Below, piece after piece: positions 42,294 to 50,490 of a DNA stretch of 50,490 bases. This DNA is from Arenibacter sp. F20364 (lineage in GTDB: Bacteria > Bacteroidota > Bacteroidia > Flavobacteriales > Flavobacteriaceae), in the NCBI RefSeq assembly GCF_023015905.1, contig NZ_JALKBD010000032.1, positions 1 to 50,490 of the forward strand, given 5' to 3'. Position numbers and translations under genes: made by a program. The notes below the pieces were generated by a model. It saw only the letters and a list, made by a program, of their open reading frames with translations. It did no database searches and was not told where the DNA came from. How positions within the stretch are numbered: the stretch's first letter is position 1; every line of letters begins with the position of its first letter.

Positions 42294-45200
42294 ATGGTTG
42301 TAAAATTACGTCTTGTTTTTTCAATATCCATATTTTTTCTTTGCTATTGCGGATTTGGGCAAACCAAGTATTGGCAAAAAACCGATTCTAGGAGCCAGAA
42401 ATCCCGAAGGCAAACAGCGATATTAGAGGTAAATCACGGCCTTACTTTTTCCTTGGAAAAAGACATTTTCGTCAAGGAACTAAAGTCTTCCAAAATCCAA
42501 AAAGCTCCCAAAATAGTTAGTTTTCCTAACGAAAATGGGGATTTGATACCTTTCCTTGTTCAGGAAGCTTCCGTACTTTCACCAGAACTTTCCAAGAAAT
42601 ACCCCCAAATAAAATCATATGTAGGAAGAGGCTTAAACAATGAAAAAGACAGAGTGAGATTTAGTGTTTCACAAAACGGAGTACAAAGCATGATCGTATA
42701 CGGGGAAAGCAAACATGCTACCTACATGCAAAAGGTATCCGATTCCGACAATGAATATCTGGTATACAATAGGAAGGACGCCTATATGATGAACACCAAT
42801 TTCATTTGCGAAACTACTTCCTTGATAGAGAAGGATAAAGGACCTTCTGCCCTAAAATTGGTGGATGGGCAAGTTCTAAGAAAGTTCAGGGTAGCCATCT
42901 CCGCAACAGGGGAGTATACGGAGTTCCATGGAGGAACGGTGCCGGATGCCCTAGCGGCTATAAATGCCACCATAACTCGGGTAAATGAAATATTTGAAAC
43001 CGATTTGGGAATCAGTTTAGAGATTGTAGCCAACACCGACCAAGTAATCTATACCGACGAGGCTACTGATCCCTATGGGACGAATCTAAATTCTGAGGTA
43101 CAAAACACCTTAACAACGGTAATAGGCGCTGAAAACTACGATGTAGGGCATTTGTTTCAGAAAGACGAAAATGGAGGGAATGCCGGATTTATTGCCTCGG
43201 TGTGTATAGATTCAAGAAAAGGGAGTGCCTATTCCTCTGCCTTAATTCCGCAAGGGGATATTTTTGACTTGGATTTTGTGGCCCACGAAATGGGACATCA
43301 GTTCGGCGCCAACCACACCTGGTCCTTTGAATCTGAAGGCACCCTGGTACAGGCCGAACCTGGAAGCGGAACAACGATTATGGGTTATGCAGGCATTTCC
43401 GGCAACAACAATGTGGCCTTAAACGGAGACGACTACTTTCATTACTACAGTATTTTTCAGATATTGGAATATATAAAAACCACCAGCTGCGGTCAGGAAA
43501 TCCCCATTTTAAACACCCCTCCTACTATTTTGCCCTCCGGTAACTTCACCATACCAAAATCGACCGCCTTTAAATTAAAAGGCAATGCAACGGATGTAGA
43601 TGAAGATGATATACTTACATACAATTGGGAACAGATAAATGATGGAATAGTTACCCACAATACCTTTGGACCAACAAATCTCAGTGGAGCCAACTTTAGG
43701 TCCCTAAAGCCTACAGTAACGCCAACTAGATATTTTCCGAGGCTCAGCAGCATCATATCTGGTAATCTTACCCAAACCAATCCCAATGTAAATACCACAT
43801 GGGAAACTGTTTCCACTGTAGAAAGGGAACTGGACTTTGCACTTACGGTTAGGGATAATGCCCTCGGGGGAGGACAAGTTACATCGGACTTGGTAAAAGT
43901 TGCGGTCATAGACAATGCAGGACCCTTTGTAGTAACTTCCCAATCCACCAATGAAATTTACACTGCAGGTACTAGACAAGAGGTTGTCTGGGATGTAGCC
44001 AAAACAAATCAGGGCCCGGTAAACACTCAAAAAGTAGACATCTATTTTTCCGCGAATGGAGGCGCTTCCTTTCCTATAAAATTAGCGGATAGCGTTCCCA
44101 ATGACGGGCAACAGGATATTTTGATCCCTGGATTCGCCACTCCTACGGGCCGAATAATGGTCAGCGCACACAAAAATATATTTTTAGCGGTAAACGCTTC
44201 CAATTTCACTATAACACCATCCGATATAGTATTGAAATTCAATCAATTGCAGCATGAGATTTGCCAAGGAAGTGATTTAATTGTGCCCTTCACCTACCAA
44301 ACCTTTAATGATTTTTCCGAGGAAGCCACTTTCTCCGCGACTGGATTACCCCCGGGATTGACAGTCGATTTTTCCCCTACATCCACTACAGTAAACGACA
44401 CCCTGGTGAACATAACCTTTTCCAACACAGATTTGGTTGGTCCTGGAAATTATCCTATAAACATAGTAGCCACTTCAGAAAGCGTTACCAAGGAAGTTGT
44501 TATAGATGTAAAAATATTGGAAACTACATTTACGGATGTTGTACTCCAGTTACCCACCAATGGTTCAACCAGTGCACGTATTGCATCACAACTGGAGTGG
44601 GAAGCCAATACTTCCTACACTTCCTATGATATTGAGATTGCCGATGATGCGGGCTTTACCAATATTATTGAGACGGGCAGTGTTATTTTCAATTCCTATT
44701 TGACCACCAATTTGGAGGAGGAAACTACTTATTTTTGGCGTGTTAAACCCATGAATAGCTGTGGAGAGGGAACTTTTGGGCCGGCATTTAGCTTTACTAC
44801 ACTAGAATTGAACTGTGCTTTGGAAACGGCCAAGGATTTACCCATAACGATATCAACGACAGGAGCACCCACAATAACTTCCACGATCACTCTTTTAAAC
44901 GACCTGCCTGTGGCAGACATAAATGTTAACCTGGACCTAACACATAGCTTTCTTGCCGATTTGGAAGTGACCTTAATTTCACCTGCCGGAACTCGTGTAA
45001 TTCTCGTATCCAATTCTTGTGGCGGAAATCAGGATATTCTTGCGACCTTTGATGATGACGCAGAAGGATTTATTTGCGGAACAAATCCACCGGCCATTCA
45101 GGGTACCATAAGACCATTAGGTTCCTTGGCTGCATTTAATGGGGAATCTACCTACGGGGATTGGATATTGGAGGTAAAGGACATTGCAGCCTCCGATGGG

Positions 45201-46070
45201 GGGACTTTAAATGGATTTTCCATGGATATCTGTGTAGAAGGCGCCTTTAGGGCGGACGAAGATAAAGATGGTGTTTTTGATGACGGCGACGACCTATGCC
45301 TTAACACCCCCTTGGGAGCCCAGGTGGACTTAAATGGCTGTGCCGTATATATACTGCCTACAGATAATTTTGAGGTAGAAATCAACAGTGAATCCTGTAG
45401 CAATCAAAATAATGGCTCTATACGTATCGTAGCCGGTATTAACATGGATTACGAAATTACCCTTACCGGTCCGGGGATGAATATAATCAGTAATTTTACC
45501 AATTTCTATTTTGAAGATGGGCTTGAGGCCGGCACCTATGAAATATGCCTTATAGGCACGGACGATGATAAGGTTTACGAACCATATTGCTTTCAGGCTA
45601 TAATTACTCAGCCTCCCCCCTTAAGTGTTACTTCAAAACTAAGCGCAGAGGGCAATCAAACCATATTGAACCTAGAGGGAGGAGATTTGTATAATGTTGA
45701 ATTAAATGGCGTAATTACGCAAACGAAATCTTCCAGCATTATACTGGAACTTAAAAAAGGAATCAACCAAATTAAGGTGTCCACCAATCTGCCATGCCAA
45801 GGCGTTTATGAAGATCAATTGTTCCTTGTGGACGAACCTTTGGTATTTCCCAACCCATTTGAGGAGGAAGTCAACATTTTGATCAATAATGGACCGGATA
45901 CAGTACATACCAAAATTTTTACTTATACTGGTCAATTGATCAACAGTAAGGATTATAGCCTGATCAGCAATGAAATGAAAATTGATTTTACAGGCTTACC
46001 ATCAGGTATGTATATCCTTAAGGTTAAGGGAGAAGGTATAAATAGTACTTTTAAGGTAGTAAAAAGATAA
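42294..46070 (+). CDS. secreted reprolysin-like metallopeptidase with P domain and T9SS sorting signal
   Basis: A 1258-residue secreted protease. A signal peptide (RLVFSISIFFLCYCGFGQ) is followed by a propeptide-like region. The metzincin catalytic domain has HEMGHQFGANHT at H331 (HExxHxxGxxH) and a Met-turn near 363 (TIMGYAG). Ig- and FN3-type modules follow (DTNLVGPGNYP; YFWRVKPMNSC), then a proprotein-convertase P domain at about 875-983 (DLTHSFLADLEVTLISPAG) and an acidic thrombospondin-3-like DEDKDGVFDDGDDLC repeat. The C-terminus has a type IX secretion sorting domain (VFPNPFEEEV; GLPSGMYILKVKG). It probably acts outside the cell. The ATG at 42294 is preferred to a TTG at 42291. A lipoprotein gene follows 4 bp later. 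Confidence 0.92.
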   Translation: MVVKLRLVFSISIFFLCYCGFGQTKYWQKTDSRSQKSRRQTAILEVNHGLTFSLEKDIFVKELKSSKIQKAPKIVSFPNENGDLIPFLVQEASVLSPELSKKYPQIKSYVGRGLNNEKDRVRFSVSQNGVQSMIVYGESKHATYMQKVSDSDNEYLVYNRKDAYMMNTNFICETTSLIEKDKGPSALKLVDGQVLRKFRVAISATGEYTEFHGGTVPDALAAINATITRVNEIFETDLGISLEIVANTDQVIYTDEATDPYGTNLNSEVQNTLTTVIGAENYDVGHLFQKDENGGNAGFIASVCIDSRKGSAYSSALIPQGDIFDLDFVAHEMGHQFGANHTWSFESEGTLVQAEPGSGTTIMGYAGISGNNNVALNGDDYFHYYSIFQILEYIKTTSCGQEIPILNTPPTILPSGNFTIPKSTAFKLKGNATDVDEDDILTYNWEQINDGIVTHNTFGPTNLSGANFRSLKPTVTPTRYFPRLSSIISGNLTQTNPNVNTTWETVSTVERELDFALTVRDNALGGGQVTSDLVKVAVIDNAGPFVVTSQSTNEIYTAGTRQEVVWDVAKTNQGPVNTQKVDIYFSANGGASFPIKLADSVPNDGQQDILIPGFATPTGRIMVSAHKNIFLAVNASNFTITPSDIVLKFNQLQHEICQGSDLIVPFTYQTFNDFSEEATFSATGLPPGLTVDFSPTSTTVNDTLVNITFSNTDLVGPGNYPINIVATSESVTKEVVIDVKILETTFTDVVLQLPTNGSTSARIASQLEWEANTSYTSYDIEIADDAGFTNIIETGSVIFNSYLTTNLEEETTYFWRVKPMNSCGEGTFGPAFSFTTLELNCALETAKDLPITISTTGAPTITSTITLLNDLPVADINVNLDLTHSFLADLEVTLISPAGTRVILVSNSCGGNQDILATFDDDAEGFICGTNPPAIQGTIRPLGSLAAFNGESTYGDWILEVKDIAASDGGTLNGFSMDICVEGAFRADEDKDGVFDDGDDLCLNTPLGAQVDLNGCAVYILPTDNFEVEINSESCSNQNNGSIRIVAGINMDYEITLTGPGMNIISNFTNFYFEDGLEAGTYEICLIGTDDDKVYEPYCFQAIITQPPPLSVTSKLSAEGNQTILNLEGGDLYNVELNGVITQTKSSSIILELKKGINQIKVSTNLPCQGVYEDQLFLVDEPLVFPNPFEEEVNILINNGPDTVHTKIFTYTGQLINSKDYSLISNEMKIDFTGLPSGMYILKVKGEGINSTFKVVKR

Positions 46071-46074
46071 ACGG

Positions 46075-46758
46075 ATGAAACCAATAGCCATATTTTTATG
46101 TTTTTTGGCCCTAGTGGGATGCGGAGGAAAAGACTCTCCAAAACCACCCTTGTCCGCCTTGCTGGTCTTTCCGCAAAAAAACTCGGAATGTACAACAGGC
46201 CAAGACGTAGCAGGAACCAACACTTCTACCGTGGAGTTTAGATGGCAAACTTCGGACCACACCGAAACCTACGAACTAAGGGCTACAAATATAAATACCA
46301 ATACCACCCAGACCATTGTGGTAGGTGGTACTTCGGCAAAATTGGCCATTGAAAGGGGAGCCCCCTATTCTTGGTTGGTAGTTTCCAAAAATTCCAAAGT
46401 ATCTACATCGGCAAGAAGTGAAACATGGAGATTTTTTAATGCAGGTGCAGAAACTACCCATCCGCCTTTTCCTGCAGAAGTTATATTCCCAAAAACCGGA
46501 ACAAACATATCCAAGGACCTTAATAATGAAGTTCTTTTGGAATGGGAAGGCGCCGATGTGGATAATGATCTTGAAGGCTATGAGGTATATTTTTCCACTG
46601 AAAACCCACCTACCACATTGATAAGTACACTTACCTCCGGCAAATCGGATTTAAAGGTCAGCGTTGAGGCCAACACGGTTTATTACTGGACAATTGTTAC
46701 CATGGATAGGGAAGGAAATACAGCCACTAATAGCATTTCAGAGTTTAAAGTACGCTAA
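46075..46758 (+). CDS. lipoprotein with FN3-like domains
   Basis: A 227-residue lipoprotein. The lipobox LALVGC gives the lipidated Cys at about residue 16, followed by GGKDSPKPP, where the Lys-Asp pair resembles the surface-export signal of Bacteroidota lipoproteins. Two beta-sandwich modules of fibronectin III type follow (VEFRWQTSDHTETYELRATNINTN; LEWEGADVDNDLEGYEVYFSTENPP). No enzyme motif is seen. It starts 4 bp after the metallopeptidase stop and is almost certainly co-transcribed, so it may tether, receive or inhibit the protease. That pairing is inferred. Confidence 0.82.
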   Translation: MKPIAIFLCFLALVGCGGKDSPKPPLSALLVFPQKNSECTTGQDVAGTNTSTVEFRWQTSDHTETYELRATNINTNTTQTIVVGGTSAKLAIERGAPYSWLVVSKNSKVSTSARSETWRFFNAGAETTHPPFPAEVIFPKTGTNISKDLNNEVLLEWEGADVDNDLEGYEVYFSTENPPTTLISTLTSGKSDLKVSVEANTVYYWTIVTMDREGNTATNSISEFKVR

Positions 46759-46766
46759 ATGCTATA

Positions 46767-47396
46767 CTAGCTACCGTTATATTCGTTCATTGTTCTATGT
46801 ACTCCAGACAGTACAAATGAACGGATAAGCGCATTAATTCTTTCATATCGTTCTACCAAGGCATCCTTTTCCTCCTGATTCCATTCACCCAAGACATAAT
46901 CTATTTGTTTGCCCTTTCCAAAGTCGGATCCGACGCCAAACCTTAATCTATTGTAATTGGTAGTAAGTAAGTATTGCTGAATATCCTTTAAGCCATTATG
47001 GCCCCCATCACTTCCTTTGGTCTTTAAACGGATGGTTCCGAAGGAAAGATTAATATCATCTGTAATGACAAGCACATTTTCAAGGGGGATATTTTCCTTG
47101 TCCATCCAATATTTTACAGCTTTTCCACTTCTGTTCATATAGGTCGATGGCTTCAGGCACAATATACTCCTACCCTTAACCTTAAAAGTGCCCACATCTC
47201 CCAACTTTGCCGTTTCAAAGGTAAAATTCTCCTCCGCGGATAGGGCATCCAATATTTTAAAGCCAATGTTATGACGGGTTTGCGAATATTCCTCCCCAAT
47301 ATTGCCCAGTCCTACAACTAAAAATTTTTTCATGGCGTCCTTTTCGTCCAACAATGTCCCTTTCAATTTAAAAAACGATTCTAAAAACTGGAACAT
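46767..47396 (-). CDS. pth: peptidyl-tRNA hydrolase
   Basis: A 209-residue Pth from the ATG at 47396. The core begins at KKFLVVGLGNIGEEYSQTRHNIGFKILDAL, with the catalytic His in RHNIGF. LKPSTYMNRSGKAV and ITDDINLSFGTIRLKTKGSDGGHNGLKDI are the other signatures, including the catalytic Asp. Three in-frame ATGs exist (47417, 47396, 47333). Many Flavobacteriaceae forms carry a short helical lead before the core, as here (FQFLESFFKLKG), so I choose the middle one; 47333 would give the minimal enzyme. It is separated from rplY by a strong terminator. Confidence 0.92.
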   Translation of the reverse strand: MFQFLESFFKLKGTLLDEKDAMKKFLVVGLGNIGEEYSQTRHNIGFKILDALSAEENFTFETAKLGDVGTFKVKGRSILCLKPSTYMNRSGKAVKYWMDKENIPLENVLVITDDINLSFGTIRLKTKGSDGGHNGLKDIQQYLLTTNYNRLRFGVGSDFGKGKQIDYVLGEWNQEEKDALVERYERINALIRSFVLSGVHRTMNEYNGS

Positions 47397-47425
47397 AGCA
47401 GTATTTTTCAAATTCATAAAAATAC

Positions 47426-47455
47426 AAAAGCATCCCGCAGTTACGGGATGCTTTT
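47426..47455 (-). terminator. terminator between rplY and pth
   Basis: AAAAGCATCCCG and CGGGATGCTTTT form a perfect 12-bp stem with a 6-nt loop. It lies 20 bp past the rplY stop codon and just before pth. Confidence 0.9.
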
Positions 47456-47475
47456 ACACTTATTTTAGATAAAAT

Positions 47476-48108
47476 CTATTCGTTACCGCCTTCAGCTGCT
47501 GCTTCTGCAGTAGCTTCTGCTCCTTCTTCGCCTTCTTCATCCTCTTCATCTGTTAAGACCGCATTACGTGCAGCTTTAACCTGAACAACCACAGTGTTTT
47601 CTGGGTGAAGAATAGTAAACTCATCTTTCAATAATGTGGAAACGGAAATATTTCCTCCGATTTTCAATTTCGAGATATCAACATCAAAGAAATCCGGTAA
47701 ATTATCCGGTAATGCCTTAATGCTAAGTTTTCTTTTTCTAAACAATAGTCTACCACCATTTCTAACCCCTGGAGAATTACCCAACAATCTCACAGGAATG
47801 TTCATAGTAACTTCCTTGTCCTTGAACAACTGATAAAAGTCTACGTGTAAAATGTTATCGGTTACAGGGTGAAATTGAATATCCTGCATTACCGCATCGT
47901 ACTTTTTACCATCTTCCAAATCAACCACAACAGTATGGGCGTTTGGAGTGTACACTAAATCTTTGAACGCTAGTTCTTCTGCTGCAAAGTGTAATGGTTT
48001 TTCCCCTCCGTAAATAACGCAAGGAACCTTTCCAGCATTACGTAAGGCCTTTGTTGCTTTCTTGCCTACGCTTTCTCTTTCTGATCCTTTAATTGTAATT
48101 GACTTCAT
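47476..48108 (-). CDS. rplY: 50S ribosomal protein bL25/general stress protein Ctc
   Basis: A 210-residue two-domain L25 (CTC type), binding 5S rRNA. The N-terminal L25 domain starts with [33 protein letters not shown]; the C-terminal TL5-like domain has [33 protein letters not shown]. An Ala/Glu-rich acidic tail follows ([22 protein letters not shown]), similar in style to the bS16 tail in this window. It lies 45 bp downstream of prs and is probably in its operon. A strong terminator follows. Confidence 0.96.
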   Translation of the reverse strand: MKSITIKGSERESVGKKATKALRNAGKVPCVIYGGEKPLHFAAEELAFKDLVYTPNAHTVVVDLEDGKKYDAVMQDIQFHPVTDNILHVDFYQLFKDKEVTMNIPVRLLGNSPGVRNGGRLLFRKRKLSIKALPDNLPDFFDVDISKLKIGGNISVSTLLKDEFTILHPENTVVVQVKAARNAVLTDEEDEEGEEGAEATAEAAAEGGNE

Positions 48109-48153
48109 TGTATTTATTAAATATTAATTATATTACTTTCCTATATTAAACTT

Positions 48154-49095
48154 CTACATTAGAAACTTGGAACTAATGGAAGTATTGTGATGCACCCTGT
48201 GCATTACATCGGCAAACAACTCGGCACAGCTGATTACCCTGATTTTTTTGCTTTCCTTTTTTAAGGGTATGGAATCGGTTACAATAAGTTCCGATAATTG
48301 CGATTTTTCAATTTTCTCATACGCATCCCCTGATAGCAGTGCGTGAGTGGTAATTGCCCTTACACTTGCAGCTCCCCTAGCCATCATTAAATCGGCGGCT
48401 TTTGTCAGAGTTCCTGCCGTATCTACCATATCATCCACCAGGACCACATTTTTCCCATCTACATCCCCAATAAGTTCCATGTGCGAAATTACATTCGCCT
48501 TTGCCCTCTGTTTGTAACAAATAACGACGTCGCAACCAAGTGCCTTTGAGTAGGCATACGCCCTTTTAGATCCCCCCATGTCCGGTGAGGCTATGGTAAG
48601 GTCATTAAGGTTAAGACTGTTCAAATAGGGTAAAAATAAAGTAGAAGCAAATAAGTGATCTACCGGCTTTTCAAAAAACCCTTGAATTTGATCGGCATGC
48701 AAATCCATTGTAATGATCCTTGTTGCCCCGGCCGCTTCCAACATTTTGGCCACCAATTTCGCCGCAATCGGCACCCTAGGCTTATCCTTTCTGTCCTGTC
48801 TAGCCCATCCAAAATACGGCATAACCGCGGTTATGTGCCTTGCTGAGGCCCTTTTTGCGGCATCCAACATCAACAACATTTCCATCAGATTTTCGGAACT
48901 AGGATTGGTAGAACCAATAATAAACACGCGCATTCCACGAATAGATTCCTCAAAGGATGGCTGAAATTCCCCATCGCTATATCTAGAAAAAATAACATTG
49001 CCCAAATTGGAACCAAAAGACTCCGCTATTTTTTCTGATAGCTTTGCACTTTGGGTACAGGTAAAAATTTTAGGCTCCGGTACTTGATATGACAT
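48154..49095 (-). CDS. prs: ribose-phosphate pyrophosphokinase
   Basis: A 313-residue PRPP synthetase, feeding purine, pyrimidine, histidine and NAD synthesis. The ATG at 49095 (SYQVPEPKIFTCTQSAKLSEKIA) is chosen because a -7 box lies at 49147-49154, so an ATG at 49149 would not be transcribed. Signatures are ISYSDGEFQPSFEESIRG-type (YSDGEFQPSFEESIRG), the ribose/ATP region YFGWARQDRKDKPRVPIAAKLVAKML, ITMDLHADQIQGFF, and the PRPP loop VVLVDDMVDTAGTLTKA. Catalytic residues appear intact. It precedes rplY by 45 bp. Confidence 0.96.
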   Translation of the reverse strand: MSYQVPEPKIFTCTQSAKLSEKIAESFGSNLGNVIFSRYSDGEFQPSFEESIRGMRVFIIGSTNPSSENLMEMLLMLDAAKRASARHITAVMPYFGWARQDRKDKPRVPIAAKLVAKMLEAAGATRIITMDLHADQIQGFFEKPVDHLFASTLFLPYLNSLNLNDLTIASPDMGGSKRAYAYSKALGCDVVICYKQRAKANVISHMELIGDVDGKNVVLVDDMVDTAGTLTKAADLMMARGAASVRAITTHALLSGDAYEKIEKSQLSELIVTDSIPLKKESKKIRVISCAELFADVMHRVHHNTSISSKFLM

Positions 49096-49146
49096 TGTTA
49101 ATGTATTGTTTTTTAGTTTATTGGAACTCCTTTTTATAAGGAGGTG

Positions 49147-49154
49147 CAAATTTA
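49147..49154 (-). promoter_or_regulatory. -7 element of prs
   Basis: TAAATTTG on the minus strand matches TAnnTTTG. It lies 51 bp before the prs ATG at 49095 and decides against an upstream start at 49149. Confidence 0.5.
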
Positions 49155-49195
49155 GAAATTAATTTGGGTTGCTAAAGTATAAATGTTGATATTTT

Positions 49196-49229
49196 TTTGG
49201 TGATATAAGGAAAATATTTTTTAGTTTTG
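49196..49229 (+). promoter_or_regulatory. promoter of tRNA-Leu
   Basis: TTTG (49196-49199) and TAGTTTTG (49222-49229) are 22 bp apart. The tRNA starts 67 bp downstream. Confidence 0.5.
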
Positions 49230-49296
49230 CAGTCTCAAATGAATCAGCGGTTATAAAAACACCTGAGAAAATTGAAAACTAAGAAATAATTACCTT

Positions 49297-49376
49297 GCTC
49301 GAGTGGCGGAACTGGTAGACGCGCTGGATTCAAAATCCAGTTCTTCGGAGTGTGGGTTCGATTCCCACCTCGAGTA
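49297..49376 (+). tRNA. tRNA-Leu (CAA)
   Basis: Acceptor arms GCTCGAG and CTCGAGT pair with one G-T wobble, discriminator A, and no encoded CCA. The anticodon stem-loop is CTGGA-TTCAAAA-TCCAG, giving anticodon CAA, and a short variable arm (TTCTTCGGAGT) follows. The T-arm is GTGGGTTCGATTCCCAC. It borders an accessory segment carrying the same 21-bp repeat found after tRNA-Asp. Confidence 0.94.
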
Positions 49377-49378
49377 CT

Positions 49379-49412
49379 TAAAGGCTTTGACAGAAATGTT
49401 GAGGCCTTTTTT
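49379..49412 (+). terminator. terminator of tRNA-Leu
   Basis: AAAGGC and GCCTTT form a stem around a 20-nt loop region, followed by TTTTATTT. It begins just after the tRNA 3' end, as for tRNA-Asp. Confidence 0.6.
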
Positions 49413-49420
49413 ATTTCCCA

Positions 49421-49441
49421 GGTACAACATAGGTACAACAA
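49421..49441 (+). repeat. 21-bp tRNA-proximal repeat, copy 2
   Basis: Identical over 21 bp to the copy at 5898-5918, and in the same orientation relative to its tRNA. It begins 45 bp past the tRNA 3' end. The stretch from 49442 to 49710 has no convincing gene and only diffuse AT-rich sequence. Confidence 0.65.
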
Positions 49442-49710
49442 TTGAACTGGAATTATTTCAGGATGATTTAATAGGAATAATTTTTTTGAAAAAAGTGAAT
49501 TATAACCAAGTTGTCCTAGTTTGAGCCCAAGCGACCATTTAATCACCTATCAGCTACAGCGAAATTATTGGAAATTTAGGCAATTCGGAAATAAGATGGG
49601 TATGCCGCCTACATTTCGAAATCCAAAAATTTGACAACCATTTTGACCATTAAACTTTTTTTTAGCTGTGGACCGATTTAAAAATCCAGGGAACATGGCT
49701 TATTGATCTT

Positions 49711-50280
49711 TCATTTTGAAAGTTGCCTTTCCACCCTATAAAATGAACTTTTACTTATTTTAGCCTTGATACATGCAATACCAATCGCTACATCCATATG
49801 GTCGTAAAGATGCTTGGCATAATGGTATTTTTCGATAGTTTCCTGATTTGATCCAGTAGGCCTACCCAAAAGCTTATTACGTTTACGGGCATTGTTCAAG
49901 CCAACTTTTGTTCTCTCACTTATAAGATTACGCTCGAATTCGGCAACAGCAGCAAAAATTTGAAGTAAAAATTTACCGTTTGCTGAATTAGTATTGAATT
50001 CGGGTTCGCTAAGACTTTTAAAATGCACTCCAGATTCATTGAACCTGTCGATAAGTTGTACCATGTTTTTTAGGGAACGGGATACCCTATCATTTTTATA
50101 GGTCAAGATAGTATCCCCTTTTCTCATATACTTCAGCATTTCATTCAAGCCCTTTCTATCGTCCCGAGTTCCACTTGCTATATCCGAATAGATTATTTCG
50201 CATCCGTTATTTTTCAACAGATCTATTTCAGATTCCAATTTTTGTTCCGAGGTGGAAACCCTTGCATATCCTATTACCAT
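49711..50280 (-). CDS. serine recombinase (resolvase/invertase family)
   Basis: A 189-residue small serine recombinase. The N-terminal catalytic domain has the nucleophile S9 in GYARVSTSEQ, then SDIASGTRDDRKGLNEML, ILTYKNDRVSRSLKNMVQLID and the long E helix beginning GKFLLQIFAAVAEFERNLISERTKVGL. A C-terminal helix-turn-helix (AIGIACIKAKISKSSFYRV) binds crossover sites. The length fits resolvases and invertases, not large phage integrases, so it probably resolves cointegrates or inverts DNA and does not drive tRNA integration. A pair of related 17-bp motifs lies upstream (50331 and 50393). Confidence 0.92.
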   Translation of the reverse strand: MVIGYARVSTSEQKLESEIDLLKNNGCEIIYSDIASGTRDDRKGLNEMLKYMRKGDTILTYKNDRVSRSLKNMVQLIDRFNESGVHFKSLSEPEFNTNSANGKFLLQIFAAVAEFERNLISERTKVGLNNARKRNKLLGRPTGSNQETIEKYHYAKHLYDHMDVAIGIACIKAKISKSSFYRVERQLSK

Positions 50281-50330
50281 ATTTAGTGCCGTAAAAGGTT
50301 AATTAACGAAACTAATAAAAAAGACCAGAA

Positions 50331-50409
50331 ATGGGACAATACCGTCCAAGATTTTCCGCTCTGTGAAAAGTGTCATGTAAATTGGCCGATTTATGGGACT
50401 ATTCCCGCC
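50331..50409. repeat. related 17-bp motifs upstream of resolvase
   Basis: ATGGGACAATACCGTCC (50331-50347) and ATGGGACTATTCCCGCC (50393-50409) match at 13 of 17 positions, in direct orientation 62 bp apart. They lie 50-130 bp upstream of the resolvase start, where res subsites are expected. The match is suggestive only. Confidence 0.3.
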
Positions 50410-50490
50410 AATTCAAAAAATAGTGATTTAGTATTGCATGTATAGCTACTACATGGTCACGAACTATATTCGCAAATCTAATTGATTTGA

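Noticed and set aside
42241..42324. TTG start for ribF
   Set aside because: It would overlap the divergent metallopeptidase gene, and family alignment favours the GTG at 42240.
49244..49546. Minus-strand 100-codon frame across tRNA-Leu
   Set aside because: It runs antisense through the tRNA gene and the 21-bp repeat; the protein-like look comes from tRNA sequence.
1..50490. CRISPR arrays, insertion sequences and complete prophages
   Set aside because: No regularly spaced repeats, transposase genes or phage structural genes were found on either strand.

Overview
The window looks like part of the chromosome of a marine-type member of Flavobacteriaceae (Bacteroidota). The evidence is: TAnnTTTG/TTG promoters ahead of several genes; a DNA polymerase III alpha subunit with a fused N-terminal exonuclease; a metallopeptidase with a T9SS sorting domain; an ornithine/glycine-lipid bifunctional acyltransferase; and the serS-TPR-DUF4286-rsmA-mgtE gene order. 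Genus cannot be fixed from the sequence alone.

Layout. (1) 1-5965 is accessory DNA abutting the 3' end of a tRNA-Asp gene. It is a mobilizable island read on the minus strand: two-TM protein, excisionase-like HTH protein, SF3 primase-helicase, Toprim primase, MobC-like RHH protein, HUH relaxase and a coiled-coil membrane protein. It is followed by a cassette-like stretch with a small membrane-protein gene. No integrase is visible. (2) 5966-49376 is ordinary chromosome: tRNA-Asp, a DUF58 protein, thioredoxin, dnaE, a DUF2383-like protein, rpsP-rimM, a SET-domain protein, a sulfatase lipoprotein, trmN6-like and a glutaryl-CoA dehydrogenase-like gene. Next come a haem-binding protein, an envelope operon (LpxH-like phosphoesterase, glycosyltransferase, GH1), a hybrid histidine kinase, a TerB-like protein, fbp, GNAT-lysC, an OlsF-like acyltransferase, a GNAT protein, a TM2 protein, a broken VOC gene and a 2-hydroxyacid dehydrogenase. 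The rest is mgtE, rsmA, DUF4286, TPR, serS, a VOC protein, an HTTM protein, ribF, a secreted metallopeptidase with a lipoprotein, pth, rplY, prs and tRNA-Leu. (3) 49377-50490 is a second accessory segment, next to the 3' end of tRNA-Leu, with a serine resolvase.

The most notable structural signal is an identical 21-bp sequence (two GGTACAACA repeats 11 bp apart) lying just after the terminator of each of the two tRNA genes, 43.5 kb apart and facing outward into each accessory segment. It behaves like a recombinase arm site or a scar left by a family of tRNA-targeting elements. Other items worth attention are inverted TCATC-rich repeats between the primase and helicase genes, a perfect 16-bp palindrome before the excisionase-like gene, and an orphan plus-strand terminator suggesting a small RNA near 19.2-19.4 kb. 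Also notable are a VOC gene destroyed by three in-frame stops without any frameshift, and a GC-rich unit with inverted ends that supplies the mgtE stop codon. No CRISPR array, complete prophage or transposase was seen. I did not find a convincing wholly new defence or metabolic system.
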